64,000 nt of DNA from Alentia gelatinosa (lineage: Eukaryota > Annelida > Polychaeta > Phyllodocida > Polynoidae): NCBI GenBank assembly GCA_950022655.1, contig OX465584.1:56843789-56907788 (forward strand), given 5' to 3'. Positions 20,511 through 30,868 of this stretch are shown here, piece after piece (position 1 is the first letter of the stretch; the number at the start of each line of letters is the position of its first letter). The translations under genes were made by a program, and so were the position numbers. The notes below the pieces were generated by a model. The model saw only the letters and a list, made by a program, of their open reading frames with translations, had not been told where the DNA came from and did no database searches.

Positions 20511-21059
20511 TTTCAAGATCTGCGGTATCTAATTACCACTCCTAAATGTAATCATTGTGTGCTAGTCAGGAGACAATGTATGAGGGCTTTGTAGTTGCCC
20601 GCCCTACAATGAGCATGTTCCGATTGTTGGCAAGGAGGGCGCCATGACATGTTCCTCTTCGTGCCAACAATGCACGGGCTGCCTACTCATCCCCGTCTCT
20701 CGACATTCCCACCGCACCGCCCCCACGATGACCGCTCCCTACTCCAATGCAACTTCACATAACTAGCACTACCTACCTCCTGGGTGATTTCACACAATTT
20801 TTTTGTCTTTTATTCAGTATAAAGACATACAAATTCACCCTGTATTGGGCGTTCTTCCATTGTAGTCAGAAAGAAAACGTACGGGTAATCATTGTATAAT
20901 TATTGTATATCCATGCAGTATATTTGATAATTACATACTGCTGCTCCCTGTGCAGTATGAATTATTTACTGAACCCTGTGCAGTACACTGTTATACTTAA
21001 CACGTTAGACATGTCTTCTATGTCAATATATGGTAAGATTTGAATACTTTTGGGTATAT
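20511..21059. other. No gene recognised
   Basis: GTGCAGTATGAATTATTTAC and CTGTGCAGTACACTG near 20940-20990 are short repeats. There is no supported feature otherwise. Confidence 0.35.
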
Positions 21060-21222
21060 GATAGATATAGAACGACCTACCATGCTTGTACATGCTACAA
21101 AACTCGATGGGAATTGATGTTTTTACAGAATTCGGCCTGGGGCCTCGTTCCGTAAAAAGCAACAATTCCCCATCTCGTACAGTATGGTCAGGTCGTTCTG
21201 TGCAGGTATAGACAAGACATAC
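21060..21222. repeat. L-type foldback hairpin, complete
   Basis: AGAACGACCTACCATG pairs with ATGGTCAGGTCGTTCT, GATGGGAATTG pairs with CAATTCCCCATC, and GTTTTTACAGAA pairs with TTCCGTAAAAAGC. The apex is TTCGGCCTGGGGCCTCGTT, again a GGC-loop-GCCTCGT form. A half copy is at 2912-3010. No inverted-repeat module is obvious beside it. Confidence 0.7.
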
Positions 21223-21270
21223 CGGAGAGGTTGCTGTTGCCTTGGTCGGTTTGAATTGATATCATTGATA

Positions 21271-21548
21271 TTATCGGACTAACAGGTCTGGCCTATCCAG
21301 AAGAAGATTTTTAACATGTAGTTTAAAATAGGAGACATTTCTAACTTTTTGGACTTCTTTGGGTAGTTTGTCCCATAGCGAGATACCTAAGTATAGAGGA
21401 GATTTTTTGTATTTTTCGGTTCGGGGTGCATCAGCCTTTGGTAATATTTTTTTGGGTGTCTTCTTGTTGGTAGTTCATTAAAATCTCTATGTTTAGACCA
21501 TGAAATGTGATCATGGATATTATATGTATACTTATAGGAAGCATCGAG
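21271..21548 (-). pseudogene. LINE reverse transcriptase, C-terminal fragment with frameshift
   Basis: On the minus strand the frame reads DAPRTEKYKKSPLYLGISL, then WDKLPKEVQKVRNVSYFK, then LHVKNLLLDRPDLLVR and stop at 21271-21273. SPLY.G..LWDKLP..VQ...FK..V is the C-terminal tail of CR1/L2/RTE-type ORF2. Upstream, DHISWSKHRDFNELPTRRH continues the tail but in another frame; the shift falls at a run of seven T (plus strand) near 21447. No catalytic domain remains. Confidence 0.78.
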
Positions 21549-22319
21549 TTAAAATAATCGCTAAAATATCGAGTTAATCAGCAAAAAATTGATAAATTGG
21601 GCTCGAGGGTTAATAAACTACTAAGCATCGTGTCATATATGAAAGGAATGATATATCGTTAATAGTTCCCTGTTGAAGAAAATATTGCCATGTACTTCTG
21701 TGTTGAAGGTGATGTTTCGGGTCTAAGAAGGAGCTCAACCGTAGCTGGAATATTCTACATTTTTGTGTCTCTTGTACATGATTTACGGATAGTATTATTA
21801 TTGATACTGACAGTAACTGTGGCAATGACAAGCCACAATTTGTGAATTCGAGAGTTGATATTGGGAAAACACATCCAGATATACTATAGGATTGTCTTCA
21901 TTTTCTACGTTAAATGTAAGTTGATAATCATAATAAACCTAAATGGTATGGGGCCATCCATAAAGTACGTACGCACTTGGTTGGGGTGGGGTGGTAAAAT
22001 TTTGGACATTTTCCGTATGCTCTTTCTTTTTTCTATTGCGTATAAGTTGGGAAGGGGGTGGGAGCTAGTCCCAAATTTCAGAAATTCTGCTTACGCGCTT
22101 GATGGATGGTCCCTATCAACGAGATTCAGTTTACAAGAGATTTACCAAGCCTTCGACAATGCGACAATTCCATACACTACTCACATGGCTAATATATATG
22201 GACGGGGATGGATTGTCAAGAGGGAGTCTTTCCGCTCGTCTTCTTAGCCTATGGACATGTTTATCCCACTCTAACTAAACCTCACTAGAACCCCGATACA
22301 ACCAGAACTCTTTGATCAT
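21549..22319. other. Unclassified
   Basis: An open frame at 21855-22247 has no recognised domain. No repeat family is identified. Confidence 0.35.
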
Positions 22320-22508
22320 GTTAATTCCATGGATACTTCGTTATCTTTGCTCACTGTCCTTCCCTGTGGAATCACAACCCTCTATACAAAATCGTCCCCA
22401 TGATCTATGCTCAGATTCTTTCCCTCAGTATGAGCCACACTCGACCACTATTTTCCTCTGGGTACCTACCAAACTCCTCTAGATGTATCTCAATAGTACT
22501 TTCTTACC

Positions 22509-22695
22509 CTTTATCTCACCCCAGATATTTTTTCTCCATAGACTTAACATTGGAAACTCGTATCTAACACCCATTAGATATTTAGGAAAAATATCTAATG
22601 GGGAATAATGTCACAAATGTTAGCCCATTAGTCAATATTAAGGGTGAGATAAATTCAGAAACCCATTAAAGTTTCATGGGTTTCCTCTATAGTAC
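22509..22695 (+). mobile_element. CH1 composite that has lost its hairpin
   Basis: The module is complete from TTTATCTCACCCCAGAT to GGGTGAGATAAATTCAG. The sequence then goes from AAACCCATTAAAG straight to TTTCATGGGTTTCCTC, which are the two outer feet of the usual hairpin. The whole foldback between them is absent, the result expected from palindrome deletion. Confidence 0.8.
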
Positions 22696-22990
22696 CAACT
22701 ACCATACCGTGGTATTTGCAATTGCCCTAAAAGTAAGTCTTTTCTTACTAGGTACTTCCTGCCTTCTTCTCACAGTCCATCCCTAGCTATTTGCTTTCTC
22801 TTACAGTCTTACACTTGGAGCCTGTTACTTTCTTCTCATATTCTATCCCTAGGTATTTGCCCTTCCATGTAGTCTTACCCAAGGTTCTTGCTGCCCTCTA
22901 CTCTACTCACTGTCCTAGTAGTCAAAGAAAAAAAGAAAAAATGTCTAGGCATCTGCCACTTTCCCTGATGTCCGTCCCTGCCTCTCTAGG

Positions 22991-23207
22991 TGCCTGGGGC
23001 CGCTTGATAATCTAGGATCTTACATGAATATTGTAAATCGTACAAGGGTTATAGTTTATTGACATTGAAGTCTGTTCGTGAGGACAATATTAGCCATCTA
23101 TAAGGTCTTCTTTAAGTGTTGAATAAAGTTGATCCACATCGTCCCTAGGTTTGTATGGCATACCAAATAGGGTCTACATGTAAGACCTAGATTATTAAAC
23201 GGGCCCC
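22991..23207 (+). mobile_element. F element copy 1
   Basis: Ends are GGGGCCGCTTGATAATCTAG and CTAGATTATTAAACGGGCCC (inverted). The interior has TACAAGGGTTATAGTTTA, CATCTATAAGGTC and GAATAAAGTTGATCCACAT, which recur in copies at 34050, 35900 and 47657-48208. The superfamily is not assigned. Confidence 0.7.
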
Positions 23208-23376
23208 CGATACCCGCTACTCACTGTGCCCTTCCGTAGGCATTTACCATTTTCAATGTTCTTCCCTAGGAATATGCTCTTTCATACTTGCTGCCTTCTT
23301 CATGTCCTCCGTCCCGAGATATTTACTCATTCCTCTCAGCTTTTCCCTAGGAGGTAGGAAATTGAGTGATGTTTAG

Positions 23377-23510
23377 ATTTTATCCTACCCTGTCACATGT
23401 TTTTAACTTCATATGTTACCAGTGGCATATAAATATTTTATGGCATAACCGTGACATACAGTCACACCATGTTAAGTCTATGGAGATTTATGTGCGGGGT
23501 AGGATAAAAC
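23377..23510 (-). mobile_element. CH2 module without hairpin
   Basis: Bounded by TTTTATCCTACCCTG and GGGGTAGGATAAAAC, with CACCATGTTAAGTCTATGG inside, it matches the CH2 modules at 4740 and 10625. No foldback adjoins it on the expected side. Confidence 0.65.
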
Positions 23511-23881
23511 AAGTTATACCAAGATATACCATGGCAAATCCATTGTGTTGGTGGAACCAGCAATCTATAGGCTTTACGCCCAGAATCTATGCTAGGAGAG
23601 TGTGCCGCCTTCACTGCTGCTCCATACCGGCTCCCCAGCCGGCTCCCCAGCCGGCCCCCTGCCTCTCCCTGCTCCCGGGAGGCACGCAATGCACCCATCA
23701 ACAATTACACCGTGATGACTGGTCAGAAGCACCTGCTGGGAGGAGGAGGAGGGGGCTGGGGTGGCGCAGGGAGGTGTTCTGACTGACACAGGTAAAGAGG
23801 GGCAACACAATGACTATCAGCTGACACTCACAGGCACAGTGCTCTGTGAGAATAACATAACATATATATATCAATAAGGAA
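23511..23881. other. GC-rich patch with a short tandem repeat
   Basis: CCGGCTCCCCAG occurs in tandem at about 23627-23660. A G-rich GGAGGAGGAGG run is at 23741. The long open frame starting at 23366 runs through the CH2 module and this patch and has no domain. Confidence 0.4.
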
Positions 23882-24653
23882 CTGTATGGAGATTCGTAGC
23901 CACTGAAAATGTGCCATGAGTTTTGGTTGCGGAGTAATATCATGAGTGGAAGCTATGTGAGATAATGCTTAAATTAATAGCATATGTTCAGTGGCTATGG
24001 ATTGAGTGTGGTTAAGATTTTATCTCCAATTTAGTTGTTGTTGGTTTTCTGGGTGTTGAGTATGAGTTCCGTATGTTAAGGTCCGGCGTCCACCTACTAT
24101 GATATGGCTCCTATGTGGTCTACGATGCACCTCCCGATAAAAAATCAAAATCGCGTCGGAAGGTCACCTAATATCGCGGCAGTTGACCACATTTCTGCGA
24201 TTAGACACCGATAAAAACACCATGCAATGCATGGTGGATTGCCATGTCTAGACATATGTCTACGATTTTGCACCTTCCCGATATGTCTCCGATATTTGCT
24301 TCTTGTATCAGTGCCATATCGGGAGGTCTAATTTTCTATAGTAGTAGGTGGACGCCATGCCTGTATGGAGATCCGTGGCAACCGAAAATACACCACGAGT
24401 TTTAGTTGCGGAGTATTATCATGAGTAGAAGCTATTTGAGATTATGCAAATCAAAATTAATGGCATATGTTCAGTGGCTATGGATTGAGTGTGGTTAAGA
24501 TTTTATCTAACCCCTATCACGTAATAATTGGCCAACATTTGTATCATTATCTCCGATTTAGATGTTTAAAAAAATACTTCATGGGTGTTGAGTACGAGTT
24601 CCCTATCTTAAGTCTATGGGGGGGGGGGGGGAATACCAGTGGTGAGATAAACA
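23882..24653 (-). mobile_element. Tandem pair of CH1 elements with a third hairpin type
   Basis: Two direct units start CTGTATGGAGATTCGTAGCC (23883) and CTGTATGGAGATCCGTGGC (24361). Each holds a weak hairpin whose feet are GTAGCCACTGAA and TTCAGTGGCTATGGATTGAG. The second unit continues into a reversed CH1 module (24502-24653), TTTATCTAACCCC to GGTGAGATAAAC, with an 11-14 bp G run at about 24619. The first unit is cut short inside its module by MITE A (24080). Confidence 0.65.
24080..24362 (+). mobile_element. MITE A copy 2
   Basis: Ends are GGTCCGGCGTCCACCTACTA and TAGTAGGTGGACGCCATGCC. It is preceded by TTAA, but no matching target copy is visible on the right, where it abuts the start of the next CH1 unit. 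The interior is collinear with the copy at 40171. Confidence 0.8.
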
Positions 24654-25227
24654 CGTATATATACATCGCTATCCCTCTTATTGTTATTCCCCGCTCATTC
24701 ATCAATGATGAACATACCATTTGCTACCAGTGTTTCCAGTGTCTCCGGTACAATGTAAATTAAAATATCATTTTTCTCCTTAACTCACAATGTAATTTTG
24801 CGTTGCCTCTGGTGATTCTATTTGCAATTCGGAATGCCACCAAATGGTTAATAGGGCAAATAGTTACAAAGTCCATGTATACTTATACCTACTATGTAGA
24901 CACGCAAGATGGCTACTTACCTCACTGGGGCAATTGGTTTCCTTTTTCAGATATCCGAATGAACAATAAGATAGGAAAACACTTGGCGCCATCAGAAATA
25001 AGGGGATTGCTTTCTTTGAGTCTTCCCTTTCTAGAGTTTAGCTGCCAAGAATCCACACTGCATTGTCTCAGGAAGATATCTCCTCATTGTATTCTGATGG
25101 TCTCTACCGGAAACTCTATAATTGTAGAGTTTTGTTCCTCTATTTATCTCGCCCCAATTTTTTTCCAATGCCCATGAAGTATTCTTATTTGAGTGAGATT
25201 TAAAACAATATCTTAATGGTACTCTTA
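24654..25227. other. Unclassified, with a short CH1-like scrap
   Basis: TTTATCTCGCCCCAATTTTT at 25142 followed by CCAATGCCCATGAAGTATTC and GAGTGAGATTTAAAAC (25190-25205) is a strongly shortened CH1 module. The open frame at 24803-25177 has no domain. Confidence 0.4.
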
Positions 25228-25512
25228 TTTATCTCACCCCTAATATTTCCCCCATAAAAGTAACATTGGGAACTTGTATCCAACTCCTATTGATATCTAA
25301 AAGATAATAGAAAAAACTCAATGGGGGAATATACCACAAATCATAGCCCATCAGTCAATGTGAGGGATGACATAAATTCAGAAGTTTACGGTCAGAGCTT
25401 GATCTTATCTCGTGTGAATTGCCACATAGTTCACGGCTTCGTCTTGTGAATTATTTCACTATTCAAATTCGAGGGGATACGAGCTCTGACAGTAAACTTT
25501 CATAGTTTCCCT
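25228..25512 (+). mobile_element. CH1 composite, hairpin type i, divergent
   Basis: The module runs from TTTATCTCACCCCTAATATT to GGGATGACATAAATTCAG. The hairpin arms are GTTTACGGTCAGAGCTTGAT and GAGCTCTGACAGTAAAC, with apex AGTTCACGGCTTCGTCTTGT. The stem has drifted further from the consensus than in the 28935 or 42709 copies, yet remains paired in most places. Confidence 0.75.
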
Positions 25513-26216
25513 CTATTTTTCATATGTATACATCCATATTGTTTCTTGCCAGGATTGAACTAGTTTTTAAACTGCATTTTATTTTGACTGATTAAGTACT
25601 GGATATTGTCTACTATGTTATATAATATTCCATTATGTGATTGCATATGCATATTCATTTGTAAGGCTCTTTCCTCGAAGTCTTCATAGAAAGTCCCAAT
25701 AGCTTTGTATAATTGCCAGTAGAATCTAAGACTAATTATATTTATTTTTTTATTATTTATTTTTATTCAATATAACATACAGTAACGACATAGAGTATTC
25801 ACATCATTTAGGCTTAGTCATATTTTGAGGAAAAAATTCTGGGAATAACTAAGAAGAAAAAAACCCAACCTCAACCGATCCCTGGTCTTCATAATGAAAA
25901 CAATTTTACCCCCTTTCATGACCATAGAAATCGGATTGCACTGTACTTGAACAATCGGGACATGATATTGAACACACACTCCATACATCCAACGAACCCA
26001 GTCCCGCCTCCAGTGTTTCCCACTCCACCCCCTCCTAGTTTTGTGGACGGGCAATGCTGATCATATTGATCTGGATCTTCTGGTATTGTGTTGCGGGGTG
26101 GCAGTGCCAACAGCCCTTTGTTCAAGTAGTAGGATGTAACAACACCCCTCCACGGTTTGGGCCGGGCCCATCGCAGGCCTGATTTACTATGGCGAGCCGT
26201 TTGAGTCATAATAGTA
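25513..26216. other. No gene or repeat recognised
   Basis: AT-rich sequence with no supported feature. An open frame on the minus strand at 25916-26377 overlaps the CH3 copy and has no domain. Confidence 0.35.
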
Positions 26217-26553
26217 TTTATTATCCACCTAATACAAAGTGTCCATAGAAAACACATAGGGAGTTTGTATGGACATACCCGGAGCATACAGATATGTTGT
26301 ATGCTCCGGGTGGCGCATACGGAAAAATAGTGCGTACGAAAACATAGTGCATAATTAAAATGAACTGATATTGACATGCCACTTGCCCGGAAAAGGTGGA
26401 TAATAAATACAATATAGACTGGTTTCAGATAAAAGCGATTGTATGCTCCTCGGAGTTGACTCTGCGCAATGTCCTCGCATACGCTCGGATATTACTACGC
26501 GCCAACTCCTCGGAGCATACGGCCGCTTGTATCTGAAACCAGTCAATATTGTG
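26217..26553 (+). mobile_element. CH3 composite, hairpin type b
   Basis: The module starts TTTATTATCCACCTAATAC and ends AAAGGTGGATAATAAATAC. It has its own small inverted repeat, GGAGCATACAGATA and TGTATGCTCCGGG. The hairpin has feet ACTGGTTTCAGATA and TATCTGAAACCAGT, GTATGCTCCTCGGAGTTGAC mirrored on the other arm, and apex TCCTCGCATACGCTCGGATA. It ends CAATATTGTGTAT. Confidence 0.85.
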
Positions 26554-26774
26554 TATTTACCTCTGCAAAGATATATATCTTGATCATATCAGATATGCAT
26601 ATATATCCTAACTATAATATGAAGCTAATTAAATATTCGCGAAACGTCGTGACAAATTTTGATACAACTGATCTACAACTATATGTACCACTTGGTTCAA
26701 ATAATAATCAACTTTAAATAAAACTACTGTGTCTGGGTTTTTTTGTGATTTTCAACATTTGAAATTATAATATA

Positions 26775-27043
26775 AAATCCCATAGGCTTAACATTGAGTT
26801 TCCGTATGCCACGCTGACTGGCAAATGGAGTTTCATATGCCACAAGTGGCATACAGAATTGTTATCACGTAATATTCCAATATTGATGAGACAGGGTAGG
26901 ATAAAATAAAAACCTGATTCTTTTAATCTTGGCCACCGCCTGCCACTCCTAGAGTTTTGGCTCCAGACTTCACTCGGCTTCACCTCTTGATGTCACTATT
27001 CCAAACTCCAGTCGTGGCATACGGTGGCCAAGATTAAAACTCA
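26775..27043 (+). mobile_element. CH2 composite, hairpin type b
   Basis: The left inverted repeat is lost, but AAATCCCATAGGCTTAACAT and CGTATGCCACGCTGACTGGC remain, and the module ends ACAGGGTAGGATAAAAT. The hairpin has arms TTTTAATCTTGGCCACCG and CGGTGGCCAAGATTAAAA, with inner GAGTTTTGGCT and apex TTCACTCGGCTTCACCTC. A close copy is at 51614-51896, and a half hairpin is at 9597. Confidence 0.78.
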
Positions 27044-27046
27044 TGT

Positions 27047-27238
27047 ATTATCCACTTAATACATAGTGTCCATAGGAAACACATAGGTGTATCTATATAC
27101 CTGAGAATACAGATTTGTTATATGCTCTGGCTTGCAAAAGCTGGCGCATACGGTAAAATAGTGCTTATGAAAATATAGTGCGTACCTATAATAAACTGAT
27201 ATCGGTACGCCACTTGTCAGGAAAAGGTGGATAATAAA
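27047..27238 (+). mobile_element. CH3 type b module without hairpin
   Basis: ATTATCCACTTAATACATAG through TAGTGTCCATAGGAAACACA to AGGAAAAGGTGGATAATAAA matches the module of 26217-26553. The ACTGGTTTCAG hairpin is absent. Confidence 0.7.
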
Positions 27239-27544
27239 TTAAATATATTCGTTTGAGTCATAATTGTATCTGCAAAGATATATATCTTGATCATATAAGA
27301 TATGCATGTGTATGCATCATGTAACTAGTGTTTTATTCCGCACTGATCAAAATCATATTTTCCGATTACAAATTTTAGAATGATATCATATAAATTCAGA
27401 TGTAATTGCCATAAGATTAAATAGATTTACACGTTATTTGTTCATGAATGTTACTATTATTTGTTAGATATTTACATGTTGGCAAATGTCTTCTCCATAC
27501 GGTATGCTACAGATTATTGGACCCTGCTAGATGAACATATATAC
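27239..27544. other. AT-rich, partly duplicated from upstream
   Basis: ATATATATCTTGATCATAT at 27280-27300 repeats 26570-26590, so part of this flank was copied along with the CH3 and CH2 block. Confidence 0.4.
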
Positions 27545-27836
27545 CCAATATAGACTGGTTTCAGATACAAGCGGCCGTGTGCTCAGAGGAGTTGATGCGT
27601 AGTAATATCCGAGCGTATGCAAAGATTTTGCGCAGAGGCAACTCCGAAGAGTACACAACCGCTTTTATCTGAAACTAGTCTATGTTGTATTCATTATCCA
27701 CCTTTATACAACTGGTGGCGTGCCAATTTCAGTTCCCTTCGGTTATGCACTAGTTTTTCATACGCACTATTTTTCCATATGCGCCGTATTTTTGCAGCCC
27801 GGGCCATATGCGCCATATAAGGTGGATAATATAAGT
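27545..27836 (-). mobile_element. CH3 composite, hairpin type b, reverse
   Basis: The hairpin comes first: ACTGGTTTCAGATACAAGC and GCTTTTATCTGAAACTAGT feet, with GGAGTTGATGCGTAGTAATA inside and the apex TCCGAGCGTATGCAAAG. The module follows from TTATCCACCTTTATACAAC to AAGGTGGATAATATAAG. Confidence 0.78.
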
Positions 27837-27969
27837 TATCACCTGGATCTTTCTGCCATTTTCTTCCCGGAAATAATGCAAAATATCCAATTATTATATT
27901 TATTTGAGAGTCACGTCCGATAATCTTACCTGGTGATGCCACCGCTATACGAGAATCTATTGATATTAA

Positions 27970-28474
27970 GGCCCGGCGTCCACCTACTACGATATGGCAC
28001 CGATATGGTCTATGATGCACCTCCCGATACAAAATCAAAATCGCGTCGGAAGGTCACCTAATATCGGGGCAGTTGACCACGTTTCTGCGATTAGAAACCG
28101 ATAAAAACCCCTTAAAGCGGGCTCCCACTATCACGATTTGCGCCTCCGACACACTACGATAGCCTTACGATAAGCGTTCTGATGAAAAAATGAAATTTTT
28201 GTCGGAAGGAACCGCTACCCACTTCCACGAAAGAGCCGTTCCTTCCGACAGAAATTTAATTTTTTCATCAGAACGCTTATCGTAAGGCTATCGTAGTGTG
28301 TCGGAGGCGCAAATCGTAGTAGTGGGGGACCCCTTTTACGATGCATGGTGGATTGGCATGTCTAGACATAGTCTACGATTTTGGACCTTCCCGATATGTC
28401 TCCGATATTTGCTTTTTGTATCGGTGCCATATCGGTAGGTCTAAATGTCTATCGCAGTAGGTGGACGCCAGGCC
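27970..28474 (+). mobile_element. MITE A copy 3, with a nested insertion
   Basis: GGCCCGGCGTCCACCTACTA and GTAGGTGGACGCCAGGCC ends enclose the standard interior (CGATATGGCACCGATATGG, AATATCGGGGCAGTTGACC). The element is split at the AACCCCTTA/CGATGCATGG point by a 221-bp palindromic element. Confidence 0.85.
28115..28335. mobile_element. 221-bp palindromic Tourist-like MITE nested in A
   Basis: TTA flanks it on both sides (28112-28114 and 28336-28338). The ends AAGCGGGCTCCCACTA and TAGTGGGGGACCCCTT are inverted, and the arms pair almost throughout (CGCCTCCGACACACTACGAT, CTTACGATAAGCGTTCTGAT). The centre is CGCTACCCACTTCCACGAAA. As it sits inside A, it moved later than this A copy. This is the only copy seen in the window. 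Confidence 0.82.
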
Positions 28475-28934
28475 TTAGGCTAATCTTAGGGAATGGAGAT
28501 AAACGTTAGCGGGAATATACGACTTTATGTATGGATGTTTCCTGTTGGGAAATCTTGGCTTTAATTCATCAGTAATGTAGAGAAATGCCTTCAGGTATTC
28601 CTGAGGTTAGAGAGGTTGTCATCGGGTATACCCCTCACAGTAGGGTGGAAGAAAGAAGCATTTCTGCAATTTAAGAAACTGATAGTGCAAATAAAAGTCA
28701 TTACGTTTCCGGTTTATTGATAAATACTTTTCTTTTCATATCCCTGAGGCAATATGTTCGCCTTTTTAATTCCTTACTTATTCTGGTACATAGTCCGGTA
28801 AATTCTGCTTTGGGACATGATGAATTACTGTTTAAGTGCCTATGGTTTCTGTAGATATGTTATATGTTGTGGTATCCATGTGATCAATCAGAGGAGAACA
28901 TATAATGTACAACTACAAATAAAGAGTTATATGC
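28475..28934. other. No gene or repeat recognised
   Basis: Ordinary mixed sequence; the open frame at 28817-29083 runs into the CH1 element and has no domain. Confidence 0.35.
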
Positions 28935-29155
28935 TTTATCTCACCCCAGATAATGTCACAAATGTTAGCCCATTAGTCAATATTAAAGGTGAGATAAATT
29001 CAGAAACCCATTCAAGTTTAGGGTCAGAGCTCGATCCCATCTCATTTGAATCACATAGTAATTCACGTGGCTTCGCCTTGTGAATTACTATGTGATTCAA
29101 ACTCGATGGGATACGGGCTCAGACCCTAAACTTTCATGGGTTTCCTCTATAGTAC
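28935..29155 (+). mobile_element. CH1 composite, hairpin type i, short module
   Basis: The module is internally deleted (TTTATCTCACCCCAGATAAT joins TGTCACAAATGTTAGCCC). The hairpin is excellent: GGGTCAGAGCTCGATCCCAT with a mirrored ATGGGATACGGGCTCAGACC. The inner 22-bp arms are perfect between 29045 and 29101, around GTGGCTTCGCCTT. Confidence 0.85.
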
Positions 29156-29653
29156 CGTTATGTCCACAAGAAATTAAACAAGCACAACTCAGAAATCGGT
29201 GGGGGCATGTGTTACAGGATTGTCCACTGTGATCGTTTCTACTTTTAGGTTGACTTTGGCCCAAGAAATTCAGGTCAACTATAGACTGTGGAACCGGCCA
29301 AAGATGCTATTAACACTACGTAAGGAGTTCGGGGTGAAGGTCGTGGTTTGCTCTGAATGCAGTCATTCGGTGCTGGGTCAATCCAGGTCTTCCATATTCC
29401 TTATTTGGCAGTGAAGGCATAGGGACAACACCTTGCTGGATTAATATACAAGATAGATAGGTTCATAACATTTTCTGCACTCCATAGCAGACTAATTTAT
29501 CTTCCTGCTGCAAGCAGTTCTTTGTGGGGGATACACAAATTCTGAATGACTGCAAATTGCCTTGATTCGGTTTGTAATAGCTTAAGATCATTGCTTTCTC
29601 AAGGATTTCTCTGAACTGGCTTTAAAAACTGGTTCCCGGAGCTGTTTCCTACG
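29156..29653. other. Unclassified
   Basis: An open frame at 29199-29414 has no known domain. No repeat family is recognised. Confidence 0.35.
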
Positions 29654-30006
29654 TTTTATTACCCACCTGATACAGAGTCTCCATACTAAGCCTATGGAGA
29701 TTACAGATCGCTACTGAGTAGGATACGGACCTGCGTACCCTCCTAGGAGGATACGGATTTTTGAGATGAAAGTAGTCCCATTGAGATGAAAATAGTCCCA
29801 AACATAACTTCTTAACTAAGTTGAAAAGTTTTCTAACGATCATATTTATTGCTTAAATCTAAAAATAAGTGAGTAATAAATACAACATTACCATGATTTC
29901 GATCTGTGTGGCCGTATTCTCCTTGTATCGCTCGGAGTATTACTACTCGTCAACTACGCGGAGAATACGGCCACTCAGATCGAAATCATGGTAATATTGT
30001 GAATGT
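29654..30006 (+). mobile_element. CH3 composite, hairpin type c
   Basis: The module runs from TTTTATTACCCACCTGATAC with TACTAAGCCTATGGAGATTA to AAGTGAGTAATAAATACAA. The hairpin feet are ATTACCATGATTTCGATCTG and CAGATCGAAATCATGGTAAT. The middle is GGCCGTATTCTCC with its mirror GGAGAATACGGCC. The apex is shortened (TTGTATCGCTCGGAGTATTA). Confidence 0.82.
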
Positions 30007-30439
30007 CTCCACACTCTGTGATTATAACTTACACAAGTTTGACGTGCGCGTGGCGTTTTTCTATAGGACTTCAACAATTTACAACTGTTTGGCGGACAAA
30101 GGGGACCGTATGGGTTTTACATTAAGAGAGAAAATTGCTGTGTATCAGATTCAATGCCGTTCTTCTATCGGAACACCGCTTTTAACAGTGGCTATACAAT
30201 CCAGCAGCTCCATTGTTCAGCTTAGAAATTAAAATAACAAAAAAAATCCTATCCTTATTCTAACAGAGAGCTGGGGAGAAAGCTTGTTCCGTTGACAATC
30301 ACAGTTGAGTATGAGGCCTTTTAACTCAAAATCCCTCCGCAATTCAAATTCCCGACACATACACTCGAAGGCGAACCGCACTATTTTTTTTCGTAACCCC
30401 CTTTTTTCATCCAGTCGGCGGTATTGTTTCATCCTCGAC
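30007..30439. other. Unclassified
   Basis: No repeat family is recognised; two overlapping open frames near 29906-30444 lack known domains. Confidence 0.35.
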
Positions 30440-30540
30440 CACAAAAGAGTGCGACAGAAAATGGCGGCCGTCGGTGCGCGCGCAGCGACGTCACGTGATC
30501 ACCCACAATGGCGGGCGTTAGGTATCACAATGGTGTATTG
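30440..30540 (+). promoter_or_regulatory. Possible promoter or first exon with YY1-like and CRE/E-box sites
   Basis: AAAATGGCGGCC at 30458-30469 matches the YY1 site that often covers a start codon. GACGTCACGTGATC at 30487-30500 combines a CRE and an E box. The frame from ATG at 30461 reads MAAVGARAATSRDHPQW and stops soon after, with a weak donor-like TTAGGTATC near 30520. This could be a spliced first exon or chance. Confidence 0.35.
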
Positions 30541-30868
30541 ATTATTGAGTGGCTGTGTTCAGATAATCCAATCCCTGAGTTCGCACTGGTTCGCTTCGTT
30601 CGGCGTCAGTGCGAGTCGAGTTGACTACAATCCACTGACGTATCAAAACAAATTATTCTCACCTCAATACAAATCGATCGGGACTCTTATGGAGTAACGA
30701 GTGGTGGGAGCCGGTGGCCACACACCTGCTTTGTATGGGGTAGAGGTAGACTGGTAGGTGCAGAGCCCCGCCCTCCTGAACAAGTACTTGCACCGTCTAA
30801 CACCATACCTGCTATGAATACTACTGTAAACCTGGTAGGAGCAAGCTACCTGTCCCGTACATGTATAA
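30541..30868. other. Unclassified, with a small hairpin
   Basis: CGCACTGGTTCGCTTCG and CGGCGTCAGTGCG pair at 30583-30612; the loop again contains TTCG. The rest is without a feature. Confidence 0.4.

Larger units (their letters stand above)
22320..23355. repeat. Degenerate CTTCCCTAGG minisatellite, interrupted
   Basis: A loosely repeated unit of about 45-60 bp with CTCACTGTCCTTCCCT, TCCCTAGGTATTTGCCC and CTTGCTGCCTTCT appears at 22320-22508, 22730-22990 and 23215-23355. CH1 (22509-22695) and F (22991-23207) lie inside it. Confidence 0.5.

Noticed and set aside
23366..23782. 138-codon open frame on the plus strand
   Set aside because: It crosses a CH2 module and a GC-rich tandem repeat, has no domain and no plausible gene context.
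28160..28200. Second hammerhead-like CTGATGA word
   Set aside because: It is followed by an A-rich stretch without stem II or a GAAA core; it belongs to a palindromic MITE arm.
29199..29414. 71-codon frame outside the repeats
   Set aside because: No recognised motif, length within chance expectation, and no splice or promoter context.
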